From positions 338,943 to 402,942 of the forward strand of contig NZ_KB850053.1 of assembly GCF_000369505.1 (NCBI RefSeq): a stretch of 64,000 nucleotides of DNA, read 5' to 3'. The notes under the pieces were generated by a model that saw only the letters and a list, made by a program, of their open reading frames with translations, made no database searches and was not told where the DNA came from. Below, one piece after another: positions 47,209 to 58,596 of the stretch (its first letter is position 1; each line of letters opens with the position of its first letter). Both the position numbers and the translations under genes were made by a program. The stretch comes from Acinetobacter sp. NIPH 298 (GTDB taxonomy: Bacteria; Pseudomonadota; Gammaproteobacteria; Pseudomonadales; Moraxellaceae).

Positions 47209-48304
47209 TTATAGACCCTGCTTTAAACTTGCTTCGATAAATTTATCTAAATCACCATCGAGAACCGCCTTGGTGTTCGAGTTTTCCACACCTGTACGCA
47301 AGTCTTTAATGCGTGAATCATCTAAAACATAAGAACGAATTTGACTGCCCCAACCAATATCTGACTTTGAATCTTCTAAGGCTTGCGCAGCTTCATTACG
47401 TTTACTCATCTCTAATTCATAGAGTTTGGCACGTAACTGTTTCCAAGCATGGTCGCGGTTCGCATGTTGTGAACGCTGGTTCTGACAAGCAACTACGATC
47501 CCTGTTGGTGCATGGGTTAAACGCACCGCAGAATCCGTTTTGTTAATGTGCTGACCACCTGCACCCGAAGCACGATAAGTATCCGTGCGGACATCGGATG
47601 GATTGATATCAATTTCAATATTGTCATCGATCTCAGGAGAAATAAACACGGCAGAGAAAGATGTATGACGGTTATTGTTACTATCAAATGGTGATTTACG
47701 TACTAAACGATGAACACCCGTTTCTGTCCGTAACCAACCATAGGCAAACTCACCATCAACACGGATGGTTGCAGATTTAATCCCTGCCACATCACCGTCA
47801 GACACTTCCATCAATTCAGCTTTAAAACCGTGACGCTCGATCCAACGCAGATACATACGTAACAGCATCGATGCCCAATCTTGCGCTTCAGTACCGCCAG
47901 AGCCTGACTGAATTTCGAGGAAGCATGGATTTGGATCCATTGGATGACTAAACATACGACGGAATTCAAGATTGGCCAATGCTGTTTCAGCACTGTCTAA
48001 TTCACTTTGCACATCAAGCAATAAGCTTTCATCATCCGCCTCAACAGCGAGGTCAAGCATTGCCTTGGCATCATCAAGCTGTTCCGCCAAACGGTCAAAC
48101 ACCCCAAGCGTATTTTCTAAACTGCCCTTTTCTTTAGCGATGGCTTGCGCGCGGCTTTGATCATTCCAAATCTCAGGGTCTTCTAACTCTCTTAAAACTT
48201 CTTCTAAACGCTCAGCCTTTAGATCGTAGTCAAAGATACCCCCGTAGTGTTTGGCTACGATCAGATAAATCTTTCAATTGGTTTAAATACGGATTAATTT
48301 CCAC
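47209..48304 (-). CDS. prfB: Peptide chain release factor 2, +1 programmed frameshift
   Basis: Release factor 2 of 364 residues encoded in two frames: GTG at 48304 to codon CTT at 48235-48233, then an in-frame TGA (48232-48230), then a +1 shift skipping T48232 so reading resumes at GAC (48231) and runs to 47209. The site CTT-TGA-C is preceded by the Shine-Dalgarno-like CGGGGG, exactly as in E. coli. The product reads [16 protein letters not shown] across the junction, then has the anticodon-like SPF in RLVRKSPFD and the hydrolytic GGQ in [11 protein letters not shown]. Low RF2 favours shifting, giving autoregulation. It is not a pseudogene. Confidence 0.97.
48230..48244 (-). promoter_or_regulatory. 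prfB programmed frameshift site
   Basis: The minus strand reads CGG GGG TAT CTT TGA C. The G-run acts as an internal Shine-Dalgarno, and the slippery CTT with the RF2-decoded TGA causes the +1 shift. The layout is established for prfB in many bacteria. Confidence 0.95.
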
Positions 48305-48623
48305 GCGTTTTGTCTCACAATATTTTTTCACTCAATCGATCATTTTAACATAAGTGTTTTACACTACACAGCCTCTGTGATTCGAACAGATTTCCTTATT
48401 GCTGATTTCAAAATAATCCTTTTTTTCTTATTGATTTTATTATTCTTAAACGACACATTTAGCGACAATAGTGTTTATGAATTACACGAAAAATACCAAA
48501 ACACACAATCTACCCTAAGTTTTAATAAATCAAAACATTAATATTTATCAATTAAAATCAATATATTAAACAAACTAAATTACATTTCACTTACATTCGT
48601 ACCATTTGATTACCGACTTAGGA
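48305..48623. other. Gap between prfB and second porin
   Basis: AT-rich, no ORF or hairpin of note; it holds the prfB promoter and lies upstream of the porin promoter at 48624. Confidence 0.3.
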
Positions 48624-48651
48624 TTGACGCATCGTTTTTTTAGCCTAGACT
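48624..48651 (+). promoter_or_regulatory. Promoter of second porin
   Basis: TTGACG (48624-48629), 16-base spacer, TAGACT (48646-48651); a leader of about 58 bases would follow, with AAGGGG before the ATG. Confidence 0.65.
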
Positions 48652-48715
48652 GGAAGTTGTAACAAAACATGTAATCGAAATTTCATTTGGTTCATTATCT
48701 CAAAGGGGCATAACC

Positions 48716-49498
48716 ATGAAAAAATTAGCAATTGCATCAGCACTTTTATCTGCACTTGCAGTAACAGGGACTGCTCATGCTTATCAAGCTGAAGTTGGCG
48801 CATCGGTAGGTTATATCGACCCTGATAAAGGTAGTTCAGGCAGTGACTTCGCGATTAACGGTAAATATTATTTCAATCCTGTACAAACCCGTAATGCACC
48901 ACTTGCCGAAGCAGCATTTTTAGATCGAGCAAGCAATGTAAGTGCTGAAGCGTCTTGGAAAGATAAAGGCGCGACTGACGACAATACTTATGGTGTTGGT
49001 GTCGAATACTTTGTTCCTAACTCTGATTTTTATCTTAGCGGTGATGTAAGCCGTAATACGTTAAAGCTGGATCATGCACGAGACATCAAGACGACTTATT
49101 ACAGTGCTGAAGTCGGTTATCTACCAGCCCCAGGTTTGTTGCTTGCAGTCGGTGCGAAAGGCTATGACAACAAATTTGATGATGGTGTTGATCCAACCAT
49201 TCGTGCTAAATACGTGACTCAAGTTGGTGGAAATGACATCAACTTAGAGGCAGGTGCAGCATTCGGTGATTTGGATGAGTTTAATCTCGCAGCTGACTAC
49301 TATATTGATAAAACACTCAGTGTCGGTGCTGATTACTACGACAATGACCTATCAAAGCAACGTGAATTTGGCGTAAATGCACGTAAATTCTTTAACCAAC
49401 AAATGAGTTTAGAAGGACGTGTTGGTTTCGGTAAAGATAGAACTGTTGCCAAAAATGACTACAATACATTTGGCGTTGCAGCAAAATACCGCTTCTAA
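48716..49498 (+). CDS. Outer membrane porin, paralogue of Omp33-36
   Basis: A 260-residue beta-barrel. The signal peptide MKKLAIASALLSALAVTGTAHA is followed by YQAEVGASVGY. The run APLAEAAFLDRASNVS matches the 36.1 kb porin (GPLAEAAFLNHASNVS) and the chain ends in AAKYRF. It is thus a diverged paralogue in the same putative porin family. The solute is unknown. Strong ribosome site AAGGGG. Confidence 0.88.
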   Translation: MKKLAIASALLSALAVTGTAHAYQAEVGASVGYIDPDKGSSGSDFAINGKYYFNPVQTRNAPLAEAAFLDRASNVSAEASWKDKGATDDNTYGVGVEYFVPNSDFYLSGDVSRNTLKLDHARDIKTTYYSAEVGYLPAPGLLLAVGAKGYDNKFDDGVDPTIRAKYVTQVGGNDINLEAGAAFGDLDEFNLAADYYIDKTLSVGADYYDNDLSKQREFGVNARKFFNQQMSLEGRVGFGKDRTVAKNDYNTFGVAAKYRF

Positions 49499-49514
49499 TC
49501 TAACCAAAGATATA

Positions 49515-49540
49515 AAAAATCGCCCTAAGGGCGATTTTTT
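49515..49540. terminator. Bidirectional terminator, porin / recJ
   Basis: AAAAATCGCCC pairs with GGGCGATTTTT around loop TAA. Serves the rightward porin and convergent recJ, whose stop lies in its 3' arm. Confidence 0.85.
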
Positions 49541-51239
49541 ATTGTGTTAAATGTACCACTTGCAATTGCAAGCTAGTATTTCCATTATAGATATTACGTT
49601 CTAGGGTATAAACCAAATCGACATAGCCCAACATCGGATTAAATTCAAAACGATCAACTGCATTAAAAGCAATTGCATCAACAGATTGCTGCCCAAGTGA
49701 AACTTTTAATTTCAAATGTTGGTCTTTCAACCAGCGATAGTCAATCACTTTAAAGCGACCTTCAAACTGAGGCAACGGAAACTTTTGCCCCCACGGTCCA
49801 AGTTGTTCGATCCAATCCAATGTGGACAAATGTAAAGCTGAATCAACTAACTGACCGTCCGTCCACAATGTCGCTTGAAATAAATCATCATCCATTTCAG
49901 CGATAGACTGGGTAAAGACCATTTTGAATTCATCAAAATCTTGCTTTTTCAGGGTCAAGCCTGCTGCTGCTGCGTGGCCACCAAAATGGCTGACCAAGTC
50001 AGGGCGCTGTTCCGCCACTTGTTCAATCATGTCACGGATATGAATCCCATCGATGGAACGCGCAGATCCTTTGATATGAATACCATCTTCATCAGGGGCG
50101 AATACTAAACTTGGGCGATAAAATTGTTCTTTTAGCCGCCCAGCGACGATACCAATCACACCTTGATGCCACTGCTCATCAAACATTACCAAAACTGCTG
50201 GCAGATGTTCGGTTTCAAGCTGAATATGTTGCAAAGCCGTTAATGCTTGTTGCTTCATTTCAGTTTCAACTTGGCGGCGTTCGATATTCAGTTGATTCAG
50301 TTGTTGTGCGATCGGATAAGCCGTTGCCAGATCTGGTGCTAACAAGCATTCAATACCAATACGCATACTTTCCATACGCCCAGCCGCATTAATTCGTGGT
50401 CCGATGACAAACCCTAAATCTTGCGCGCGTAATGTTGCTGTATCGCGTTTGGCAATATCCAGTAAAGCCAAAATTCCGGCACGACATTGCTGCTGCTGAA
50501 TGCGCTTTAGACCCGTATCAATCAATATCCGATTGTTATAATCCAAAGTTGCCACATCCGCATAAGTGCCGAGTGCAACCAAATCTAAATATTGAGTGAC
50601 TTTACAGCTACTTTTACCCAGCTGAGTGCGAGCACTAGCTAGTTTGGCCAACACATAAAAAGCAACACCCACGCCGGCCAATGCTTTACTCGGGAAATCA
50701 CAACCCAATTGATTTGGGTTAACCACCGCCTCTGCATTTGGCGTCGCTTTTGTGGTTAAGTGATGATCGGTAATAATCACCTGCATCCCCAAAGCTTGCG
50801 CTGTTTCTACCCCTGCATGGCTGGAAATACCATTATCGACTGTAATCAGTAAATCAGGCTGATAGCTTTGTTGTGCCAGCTCAGCAATCTTTGGTGTGAG
50901 TCCATAACCATATTTAAAACGGTCGGGCACGAGATACTCAACGTCTGCACCCATTTCCCTTAATACCAAGACCATCAACGCCGTACTGGTTGCACCATCG
51001 GCATCATAATCACCAATAATGACAATTTTTTTCTGCTGATCAATTGCTTGATTAATCAGTTCAACGGCAGTATCTAAGCCTTTTAAATTGGGTGAAAGTA
51101 AATGCTTTAGCTTTAGCTCAAGTTCTTGTTCAGATTGAACCCCTCGTCTCGCTAAAATTTCAGCCATAAACGACGGTACGCCCTGAAACTGTTCAGGGCG
51201 TGTCAGAAAAGGCCTTTGTTGAATCTGCATTTTGGTCAT
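49539..51239 (-). CDS. recJ: Single-strand 5'-3' exonuclease RecJ
   Basis: A 566-residue RecJ of normal length. The DHH phosphoesterase motifs are IGDYDADGATSTALM, VDNGISS and ITDHHLT; the DHHA1 motif is HFGGHAAAAGLTL. It degrades single strands in recombination and mismatch repair. The pdxH stop is directly adjacent to its ATG, so they are co-transcribed. Confidence 0.96.
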   Translation of the reverse strand: MTKMQIQQRPFLTRPEQFQGVPSFMAEILARRGVQSEQELELKLKHLLSPNLKGLDTAVELINQAIDQQKKIVIIGDYDADGATSTALMVLVLREMGADVEYLVPDRFKYGYGLTPKIAELAQQSYQPDLLITVDNGISSHAGVETAQALGMQVIITDHHLTTKATPNAEAVVNPNQLGCDFPSKALAGVGVAFYVLAKLASARTQLGKSSCKVTQYLDLVALGTYADVATLDYNNRILIDTGLKRIQQQQCRAGILALLDIAKRDTATLRAQDLGFVIGPRINAAGRMESMRIGIECLLAPDLATAYPIAQQLNQLNIERRQVETEMKQQALTALQHIQLETEHLPAVLVMFDEQWHQGVIGIVAGRLKEQFYRPSLVFAPDEDGIHIKGSARSIDGIHIRDMIEQVAEQRPDLVSHFGGHAAAAGLTLKKQDFDEFKMVFTQSIAEMDDDLFQATLWTDGQLVDSALHLSTLDWIEQLGPWGQKFPLPQFEGRFKVIDYRWLKDQHLKLKVSLGQQSVDAIAFNAVDRFEFNPMLGYVDLVYTLERNIYNGNTSLQLQVVHLTQ

Positions 51240-51896
51240 TTATGGCATCAAACGTTGGATAACCCAAAGTCCATTTTGTTTTTCATAACTCAAACGATCG
51301 TGTAACCGATTCGGTCGTCCCTGCCAGAACTCATAATAGTCAGCCACTAAACGATAGCCACCCCAAAATTCTGGCTTGGCAAGTTCACCCTGCTCACCGA
51401 TCTGCTGCTGCAAGTCTTGAAAACGTTGCTGTAACTCATCACGACTGGCAATGCATCCACTTTGCGGTGTACTGATATGTGCTGCAATCTGACTATCACG
51501 TGGGCGTTTGTGATAATACTCGGCTGACTCTTGTTCCGAAATCTTAATCACCTGACCACTAATCCGTACCTGACGCTCTAAACTTGGCCAATAAAATAAC
51601 AATTCGGCAAAAGGATTCTCAGCAAGGTCGATACCTTTTTGACTATCATAATTGGTATAAAAGTCATATCCCGCTTCCGTTGCGCCACGCAACAGTACGG
51701 TACGCACATGTGGTCGCCCTTGGGCATTTGCCGTTGCCAAAGACATGGTATACGGCTCATGTAAATGTGCAGCCAAAGCATGATTAAACCAGTTTAAAAA
51801 CTGAAGATGAGGATGATCACTAATTTGTGCTTCGTGTAACTCACCTTGCTCATAACTCAAACGTAATTCACTTAAGTCTTTAATCACATCACTCAT
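51240..51896 (-). CDS. pdxH: Pyridoxamine 5'-phosphate oxidase
   Basis: A 218-residue FMN enzyme making pyridoxal phosphate. Motifs are MSLATANAQGRPHVRTVLLRG, FYTNYDSQKG and the C-terminal FWQGRPNRLHDRLSY. It lies between glmM and recJ in a leftward run of close genes. Confidence 0.96.
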   Translation of the reverse strand: MSDVIKDLSELRLSYEQGELHEAQISDHPHLQFLNWFNHALAAHLHEPYTMSLATANAQGRPHVRTVLLRGATEAGYDFYTNYDSQKGIDLAENPFAELLFYWPSLERQVRISGQVIKISEQESAEYYHKRPRDSQIAAHISTPQSGCIASRDELQQRFQDLQQQIGEQGELAKPEFWGGYRLVADYYEFWQGRPNRLHDRLSYEKQNGLWVIQRLMP

Positions 51897-51908
51897 GCCG
51901 ACTCTCCA

Positions 51909-53246
51909 CTATGCAACTTGGGCTTGGGCTCGTACTGCATCAGCCAATTGATGCGCTAAAGTTTCAACTTCTTGTTGTTGATCACCCTCAACCATCACCC
52001 GAATCACAGGCTCAGTCCCTGATTTACGTATCAAAAGTCGCCCACGTCCTTTCAATTGTTGCTCAGCTTTTTCAAACTCGGCAACCAAAGCGGGAATCGA
52101 ATATGGATCAATCATCTGCTGTAAACGTACATTGACCAGTACTTGTGGGAATAAATCAAAGCCTTCAACCAACTCATGCAAAGCTTTACCTTGTTCGACC
52201 ATCACCGTTAACACTTGCAATGCTGCAATAATTGCATCACCAGTAGTGCTCTTATCCAGTGTCAGAATATGACCTGATGGCTCACCGCCAATCACCCAGT
52301 CATTTTCTTCAAGCGCTTGTAAAACATAACGATCACCTACACTCGCACGGACAAAACCGACATTGGCTTTTTGCAATGCCAACTCAAGTGCCATGTTGCT
52401 CATTACTGTTCCAACCACCCCTGTAGGCTTATTTTTCGCCTGTGTCGCAAGGATATATAGAATATGATCACCGTCAATCAGTTGACCATTTTTATCCACC
52501 ATCACCACACGGTCGGCATCACCATCAAAAGCAATACCTAGATCAGCGTTATGTTCCACAACTGCTTTCTGTAAATGTTCAGGATGAGTAGAACCACAAT
52601 TTTCATTGATATTTAGACCATCTGGTTCGTTATACATCGGGATCACTTTAGCGCCCAACTCACGGAACACTGAAGGTCCTACGCTATAAGCTGCACCATT
52701 GGCACAATCCACCACAATTTTTACATTACGCAAATCAAAATGGTACGGGAAAGTCGACTTACAAAATTCGATATAGCGTCCATTGGCATCTTTCACCCGA
52801 ACACTTTTACCTAAACTGGCATTGTCTTCGATCTCAAGATCATTTTCTAATTCTTGGTTAATTTGCTCTTGCAATGCATCGGGAAGCTTTTTGCCTTCAC
52901 TTGAGAAAAATTTAATGCCATTATCATAATAAGGATTATGTGATGCTGAAATCACAATCCCAGCATGAGCATGTAGTGCACGGGTTAAATGGGCAATGGC
53001 TGGGGTTGGTAATGGGCCCAATAAATGTACATAAACGCCTGCTGCATTGAGACCTGCTTGCAGTGCCGCTTCTAAAATATAACCTGATAAGCGTGTATCT
53101 TTGCCCAAAACAACAATTGGCTTATTTTTCGGACTGGTGCGTTTTAATACTTTTCCAGCCGCAAAACCTAATTTCAATGCAAACTCAGGAGTAATTGGCA
53201 TTTGTCCAAATTTGCCACGAATTCCATCAGTACCAAAATAACTCAT
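51909..53246 (-). CDS. glmM: Phosphoglucosamine mutase
   Basis: A 445-residue enzyme converting glucosamine-6-P to glucosamine-1-P for peptidoglycan and LOS precursors. The active serine is in [16 protein letters not shown], the metal loop is [10 protein letters not shown], and the phosphate-binding loop is [13 protein letters not shown]. Normal length. Confidence 0.97.
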   Translation of the reverse strand: MSYFGTDGIRGKFGQMPITPEFALKLGFAAGKVLKRTSPKNKPIVVLGKDTRLSGYILEAALQAGLNAAGVYVHLLGPLPTPAIAHLTRALHAHAGIVISASHNPYYDNGIKFFSSEGKKLPDALQEQINQELENDLEIEDNASLGKSVRVKDANGRYIEFCKSTFPYHFDLRNVKIVVDCANGAAYSVGPSVFRELGAKVIPMYNEPDGLNINENCGSTHPEHLQKAVVEHNADLGIAFDGDADRVVMVDKNGQLIDGDHILYILATQAKNKPTGVVGTVMSNMALELALQKANVGFVRASVGDRYVLQALEENDWVIGGEPSGHILTLDKSTTGDAIIAALQVLTVMVEQGKALHELVEGFDLFPQVLVNVRLQQMIDPYSIPALVAEFEKAEQQLKGRGRLLIRKSGTEPVIRVMVEGDQQQEVETLAHQLADAVRAQAQVA

Positions 53247-53322
53247 TATTTACTCACTTTCTTATCTTTTATATGGATTGTAACCATATCTTTTTCATGT
53301 TATTCACTTTACACCAAAACAA

Positions 53323-53350
53323 AAAAACCGTCAGTGAACTGACGGTTTTT
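53323..53350. terminator. Terminator between guaB and glmM
   Basis: CCGTCAG (53328-53334) and CTGACGG (53339-53345), loop TGAA, with A-run before and T-run after. In the leftward direction it ends guaB. Confidence 0.8.
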
Positions 53351-53372
53351 CAATCTAAACAGTTACCAAAAA

Positions 53373-54866
<1,494 letters not shown>

Positions 54867-55069
54867 CTATTATAAACAAATTTCGCTGTATTTTTCATTT
54901 TCTATGATGAAATAATTTTTACACCATTAAATCTTTGCTATTTCGCCCACAATTCAGCACGCCACCCCGATCACCACCACACATTTCCGATCATTTTTAG
55001 AGACAAATTGCCTGCTCACTCAATTTAAAAATAAATGTTTTGGACATTTAAAAAAAATACTTTTTTAAA

Positions 55070-55088
55070 TAAAATAATTCTCATTATC
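55070..55088 (+). promoter_or_regulatory. Fur box upstream of siderophore receptor
   Basis: A 19-base site matching about 14 of 19 positions of the Fur consensus, with a perfect TCATTATC half. It lies 35 bases before the receptor start, so iron repression is expected. Confidence 0.65.
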
Positions 55089-55123
55089 AAATTCAACTTC
55101 TGCTTGTCTAGGCTGACTCACTT

Positions 55124-57283
55124 ATGCGACCATCGCAACGACTCCCATCTTCACCCACCCTCTTAGCGCTTGCTGTTTTTACAGCGATGACCACAACGCA
55201 TGCAGCAACTGCGACGCCCCAAAGTAGCGAATCAACCAATATCCTGCCCACAATCGAAATTCAGGCACAACAAGAGCTTACTTTTAGCTACGTTGCCAAA
55301 AAAGCCAGCTTCGTTTTAAAGTCAAATGATCCTTTATTTAAAACAGCTCAATCTGTCAGTGTGATTACCCAAGAACAATTAGAACAGAAACAAGCCTCTA
55401 CGCTAGCCGAAGCCATCAATGGTGTTGCGGGTGTGGTATCAGGACAACTTGGACGACGTGGCTGGGATGATTTTATTATTCGCGGACAAAACTCATCAGA
55501 TCAGGTATTTATTGATGGATTACGCCAAGGACAAAGCACTTTCGTTGCCACCGAAATTTCAGGCATGGATCAAGTCCAAGTTTTAAAAGGCCCTGCATCG
55601 GTCAATTTTGGTTTGGTACAACCGGGTGGCATGGTCAATATGGTGACCAAGCGCCCCCAAGCAGAAAGTTTCTATCGCAGTACATTGACCTATGGCTCAA
55701 ATCAACTCAAACAAGGCACATTTGATCTCAACTACAGCCCGAATAATAGCGATAAAGGTGCTTTTCGTATCAATGCCCGAGTTGCGGATCAAAACGATCC
55801 AACTGATTTTGTCTATTTTAAAAATTATTATATTTCACCTTCCTATAATTTTGATTTAGGTGAAAATACGGATTTATCGGTGATTGCCAGTTATCAACAT
55901 CGTGAATATATGCGCCAACAAGGCTTGCCTGTTATGGGAACATTATTGTCGAACCCGAATGGCTCATTGAACAGTAAATTGTTTATCAGTGAACCTGCAC
56001 ATGGTGGATACGATGCGGATGTTTACCGTGTAGGTTATAATTTCGCTCATAAGTTTGAGAACGAATGGCAGTTCAAGCAAAACTTTGCAATACAAAAAAC
56101 TGAAATGCTTGGTCCAGCAGTGTTTGCAGCAACAGGTAAAAACTTTTGGGCGAAAGATAAAGATGGAAAAATTGATTACACCACCATTCAGCGTCAGGGA
56201 CGCTATCAAGATGTGGATAATCTAAACTTTGCAATCGACAATCAGCTACAGAAAACATTTAAGCTTGCCAATATGGCACATGAATTGATGGTTGGTGTCG
56301 ATGCCATGCAAGAAAAAAGTGATTACATCAATAATCGCTGTACAGTCGGTAATTTGAATTTATATACGCCACAATATAACACCACTGTGGATTGCCCTGA
56401 AACGCCAACCAATCATGATATCAATCGCCTCAGATACACGGGCTTATATATACGTGATCGGATTCAACTGAATGAACAACTGGTTTTAAATCTTGCAGGA
56501 CGTCACGATTGGGCAGAAACCAGCAGCACCAATTTAGTCAAAAATACTGAGACATCACAATCTGATAATGCATTTACTGGCAATGTCTCCCTCCTGTATA
56601 GCATTAACGATCTGGTTGCGCCCTATGTCAGTTATGCAACATCCTTCTTGCCGACAACAGGAACTGATTTTTATGACAATACTTTTAGGCCTGAAAAGGG
56701 CAAACAAATTGAAGTTGGCTTAAAACTACAAAGTCCAGATCAGCGGATTCAAGGTAGCATTGCTTGGTTTGACCTACGCCGCCAAAATGTTTCTGTCAGC
56801 GATCCAATCAACTCAGGCTTTAAGGTACAACGTGGCGAACAAATGACACGTGGGGTCGAAACTGAAATCGCCGCTCAGCTCTTTGATCAACTCAAAATCA
56901 CAGCAGCTTATACCTACACGCCTGACGCTGAAACCAGCAAAGATACCGTAGCCGATAATATAGGATTGCGAATCGATAATATTCCCAAACACAGCTACAG
57001 CCTTTCTTCCCGTTATCGTTTTGAACAGAATTCCAATATAGGCTGGTATGTGGGGGCTGGCTTTCGAGGTGAAACGAAGAAAAGCATCAATGGGTTAGCT
57101 GTCGACATCCCAAGCTACACATTATTTGATACAGAAGCAGGTTATGATGCCGAACACTGGGGTGCACAATTGGCGATCCGCAATATGTTTGACAAAGATT
57201 ATTATGCTGGTGCGCTGAATGAGAATCTAATTACTTTAGGCAATCCACGTCAGATTAACTTTACGGTGAAGTTTAAATATTGA
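55124..57283 (+). CDS. TonB-dependent siderophore receptor
   Basis: A 719-residue outer-membrane receptor. The signal peptide ends near THAATA. The plug domain (about 75-190) includes SVSVITQEQLEQKQ, FIIRGQ and VQVLKGPASVNFG; then a 22-strand barrel ending in NPRQINFTVKFKY with aromatic C-terminus. It resembles hydroxamate-type (ferrichrome/FhuE-like) receptors, but the ligand cannot be fixed. No siderophore biosynthesis genes are near. A Fur box precedes it. Confidence 0.9.
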   Translation: MRPSQRLPSSPTLLALAVFTAMTTTHAATATPQSSESTNILPTIEIQAQQELTFSYVAKKASFVLKSNDPLFKTAQSVSVITQEQLEQKQASTLAEAINGVAGVVSGQLGRRGWDDFIIRGQNSSDQVFIDGLRQGQSTFVATEISGMDQVQVLKGPASVNFGLVQPGGMVNMVTKRPQAESFYRSTLTYGSNQLKQGTFDLNYSPNNSDKGAFRINARVADQNDPTDFVYFKNYYISPSYNFDLGENTDLSVIASYQHREYMRQQGLPVMGTLLSNPNGSLNSKLFISEPAHGGYDADVYRVGYNFAHKFENEWQFKQNFAIQKTEMLGPAVFAATGKNFWAKDKDGKIDYTTIQRQGRYQDVDNLNFAIDNQLQKTFKLANMAHELMVGVDAMQEKSDYINNRCTVGNLNLYTPQYNTTVDCPETPTNHDINRLRYTGLYIRDRIQLNEQLVLNLAGRHDWAETSSTNLVKNTETSQSDNAFTGNVSLLYSINDLVAPYVSYATSFLPTTGTDFYDNTFRPEKGKQIEVGLKLQSPDQRIQGSIAWFDLRRQNVSVSDPINSGFKVQRGEQMTRGVETEIAAQLFDQLKITAAYTYTPDAETSKDTVADNIGLRIDNIPKHSYSLSSRYRFEQNSNIGWYVGAGFRGETKKSINGLAVDIPSYTLFDTEAGYDAEHWGAQLAIRNMFDKDYYAGALNENLITLGNPRQINFTVKFKY

Positions 57284-57292
57284 TCTTTTGAT

Positions 57293-57323
57293 TATAAAAA
57301 ACGCACGCTAGAGCAGCGTGCGT
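57293..57323 (-). terminator. Terminator after GDT1 gene
   Basis: ACGCACGCT (57301-57309) pairs with AGCGTGCGT (57315-57323), loop AGAGC; the six-T run lies on the minus strand, so it serves the leftward GDT1-type gene. Confidence 0.75.
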
Positions 57324-57339
57324 TATCAGGATCACAACT

Positions 57340-57915
57340 TTAAAAGAAATAATGCTGCACCAAAGCCGATAAACCGATAATTAAGAAAATTGCTGCGCCA
57401 ATCTTATGGATCAAAGCAATCGGCAACCGCTCAGCCAATTTATTACCAATAAATACCGCAGGTGCATTGGCAATCATCATGCCTAAGGTTGTGCCGAGCG
57501 TGACCCAAAAAATACTGTCAAAACGGGCTGCCAATGCGACCGTTGCAATTTGGGTTTTATCGCCGATTTCTGCCAAGAAAAATAAGATAAATGTTGCACC
57601 AAACACACCAAATTTTTGCCATTTATTGATATTTTCAGTTTCATCACCCAACTCATCTGGAATCAACATCCAAATTGCCATCCCAATGAAACCCAGTGCA
57701 AGGATCCACAATAAGATCTCAGGACTCAGTACGGTGGTAATCCATTGCCCAAGGACAGCCGATAAACCATGATTAATCAATGTCGCCAATAATATGGCAA
57801 TCAGAATCGGAATCGGTTTACGAAAACGTGCGGCAAGCAATAAAGCCAGAAGTTGAGTTTTATCGCCCATTTCTGCAAGGGCAACGATAGAAGTCGAGAT
57901 GAGAAATTCATACAT
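57340..57915 (-). CDS. TMEM165/GDT1-family manganese exporter
   Basis: A 191-residue membrane protein with six helices in two repeats, each with the family motif E-x-G-D-K-T: ALAEMGDKTQLLALLLAARF and FLAEIGDKTQIATVALAARF. Members export Mn2+ (or exchange Ca2+/Mn2+ for H+). A yybP-ykoY riboswitch directly upstream strongly supports a manganese-export role. Confidence 0.9.
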   Translation of the reverse strand: MYEFLISTSIVALAEMGDKTQLLALLLAARFRKPIPILIAILLATLINHGLSAVLGQWITTVLSPEILLWILALGFIGMAIWMLIPDELGDETENINKWQKFGVFGATFILFFLAEIGDKTQIATVALAARFDSIFWVTLGTTLGMMIANAPAVFIGNKLAERLPIALIHKIGAAIFLIIGLSALVQHYFF

Positions 57916-57928
57916 TGTTGAATGCTCT

Positions 57929-57969
57929 GGCTAGCAAAATATACCGATGACCTATCCCTCCTGCTAGCC
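57929..57969 (-). promoter_or_regulatory. Possible expression-platform hairpin of the riboswitch
   Basis: GGCTAGCA (57929-57936) and TGCTAGCC (57962-57969) are perfect complements flanking 25 bases; in the mRNA the segment after the first arm contains AGGAGGGA. The hairpin ends 13 bases before the ATG and could switch translation or transcription with the aptamer. Confidence 0.5.
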
Positions 57970-57999
57970 AAAATCAAATAGATTGATTGCAGAGTGATA

Positions 58000-58137
58000 A
58001 ATCAAAGGTCTTGCCAACAAAAGCACAGCTAAAAAGCTGTTTTTGGTTCTTTGCTATGATGACCATGTTCTGTTGAACAATTATGTTGATCATCACCTCT
58101 TTACTTTGCGTAAAGAGCGGCTACTCCCCAATGAAGT
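58000..58137 (-). promoter_or_regulatory. yybP-ykoY manganese riboswitch
   Basis: On the minus strand the two conserved parts of this aptamer are present: GGGGAGTAGCC at the 5' side (58128-58118) and GGCAAGACCTTTGAT at the 3' side (58014-58000), joined by arms that pair locally. Mn2+ binding turns on the downstream exporter in other bacteria. It lies in the leader of the GDT1-type gene; a -10-like TAGAAT sits at 58149-58144. Confidence 0.88.
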
Positions 58138-58181
58138 GGTTTTATTCTAACAAATCCATATCCTATTTAAAATCTCTAAAT

Positions 58182-58463
58182 TTAGATTTTTTGATACCAC
58201 CACAGTACACATCTAAAAAGCCCCAATAGGCATGCAAAAACGACATTGCCGCCAATAATACCCATACTTTCCCAACCGCTGGTGCTACCAGCATGCTGCG
58301 CTTGATATTCCATTGTCATCGCCACGGTCGCAAGTAACACCTCCAAACCCATTACCGCATAAAGAATCCATTCCCATGGAAAGTGTAAGTAACTCACCCA
58401 CAACCCCATCAGCACAAAAGCAATCAACACGAGCGGTAACATCACTTTATAAATCGCGAGCAT
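58182..58463 (-). CDS. Small hypothetical membrane protein
   Basis: A 93-residue protein with three hydrophobic segments (about 5-27, 31-50, 66-86). No family recognised. It lies upstream of the riboswitch in the same direction; no terminator is seen between, but the riboswitch has its own promoter candidate, so the two are probably separate. Confidence 0.6.
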   Translation of the reverse strand: MLAIYKVMLPLVLIAFVLMGLWVSYLHFPWEWILYAVMGLEVLLATVAMTMEYQAQHAGSTSGWESMGIIGGNVVFACLLGLFRCVLWWYQKI

Positions 58464-58550
58464 CTCTACTTCCTGTTTAAGCGTATTGAATCCTGATGAT
58501 TTATTCTAAATAAAACAGCGCTGAAATAAAGTCTGATATTTTAAATTTCC

Positions 58551-58577
58551 CAAAAAGAAAACCCCGCATAAGCGAGG
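58551..58577 (-). terminator. Terminator of the aceE-aceF operon
   Basis: On the minus strand CCTCGC pairs with GCGGGG across TTAT, followed by TTTTCTTTTT. Confidence 0.75.
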
Positions 58578-58596
58578 CTCTCTACATTCAAAATAT

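Noticed and set aside
47209..48304. prfB as a frameshifted pseudogene
   Set aside because: The stop and +1 shift match the conserved programmed frameshift exactly.
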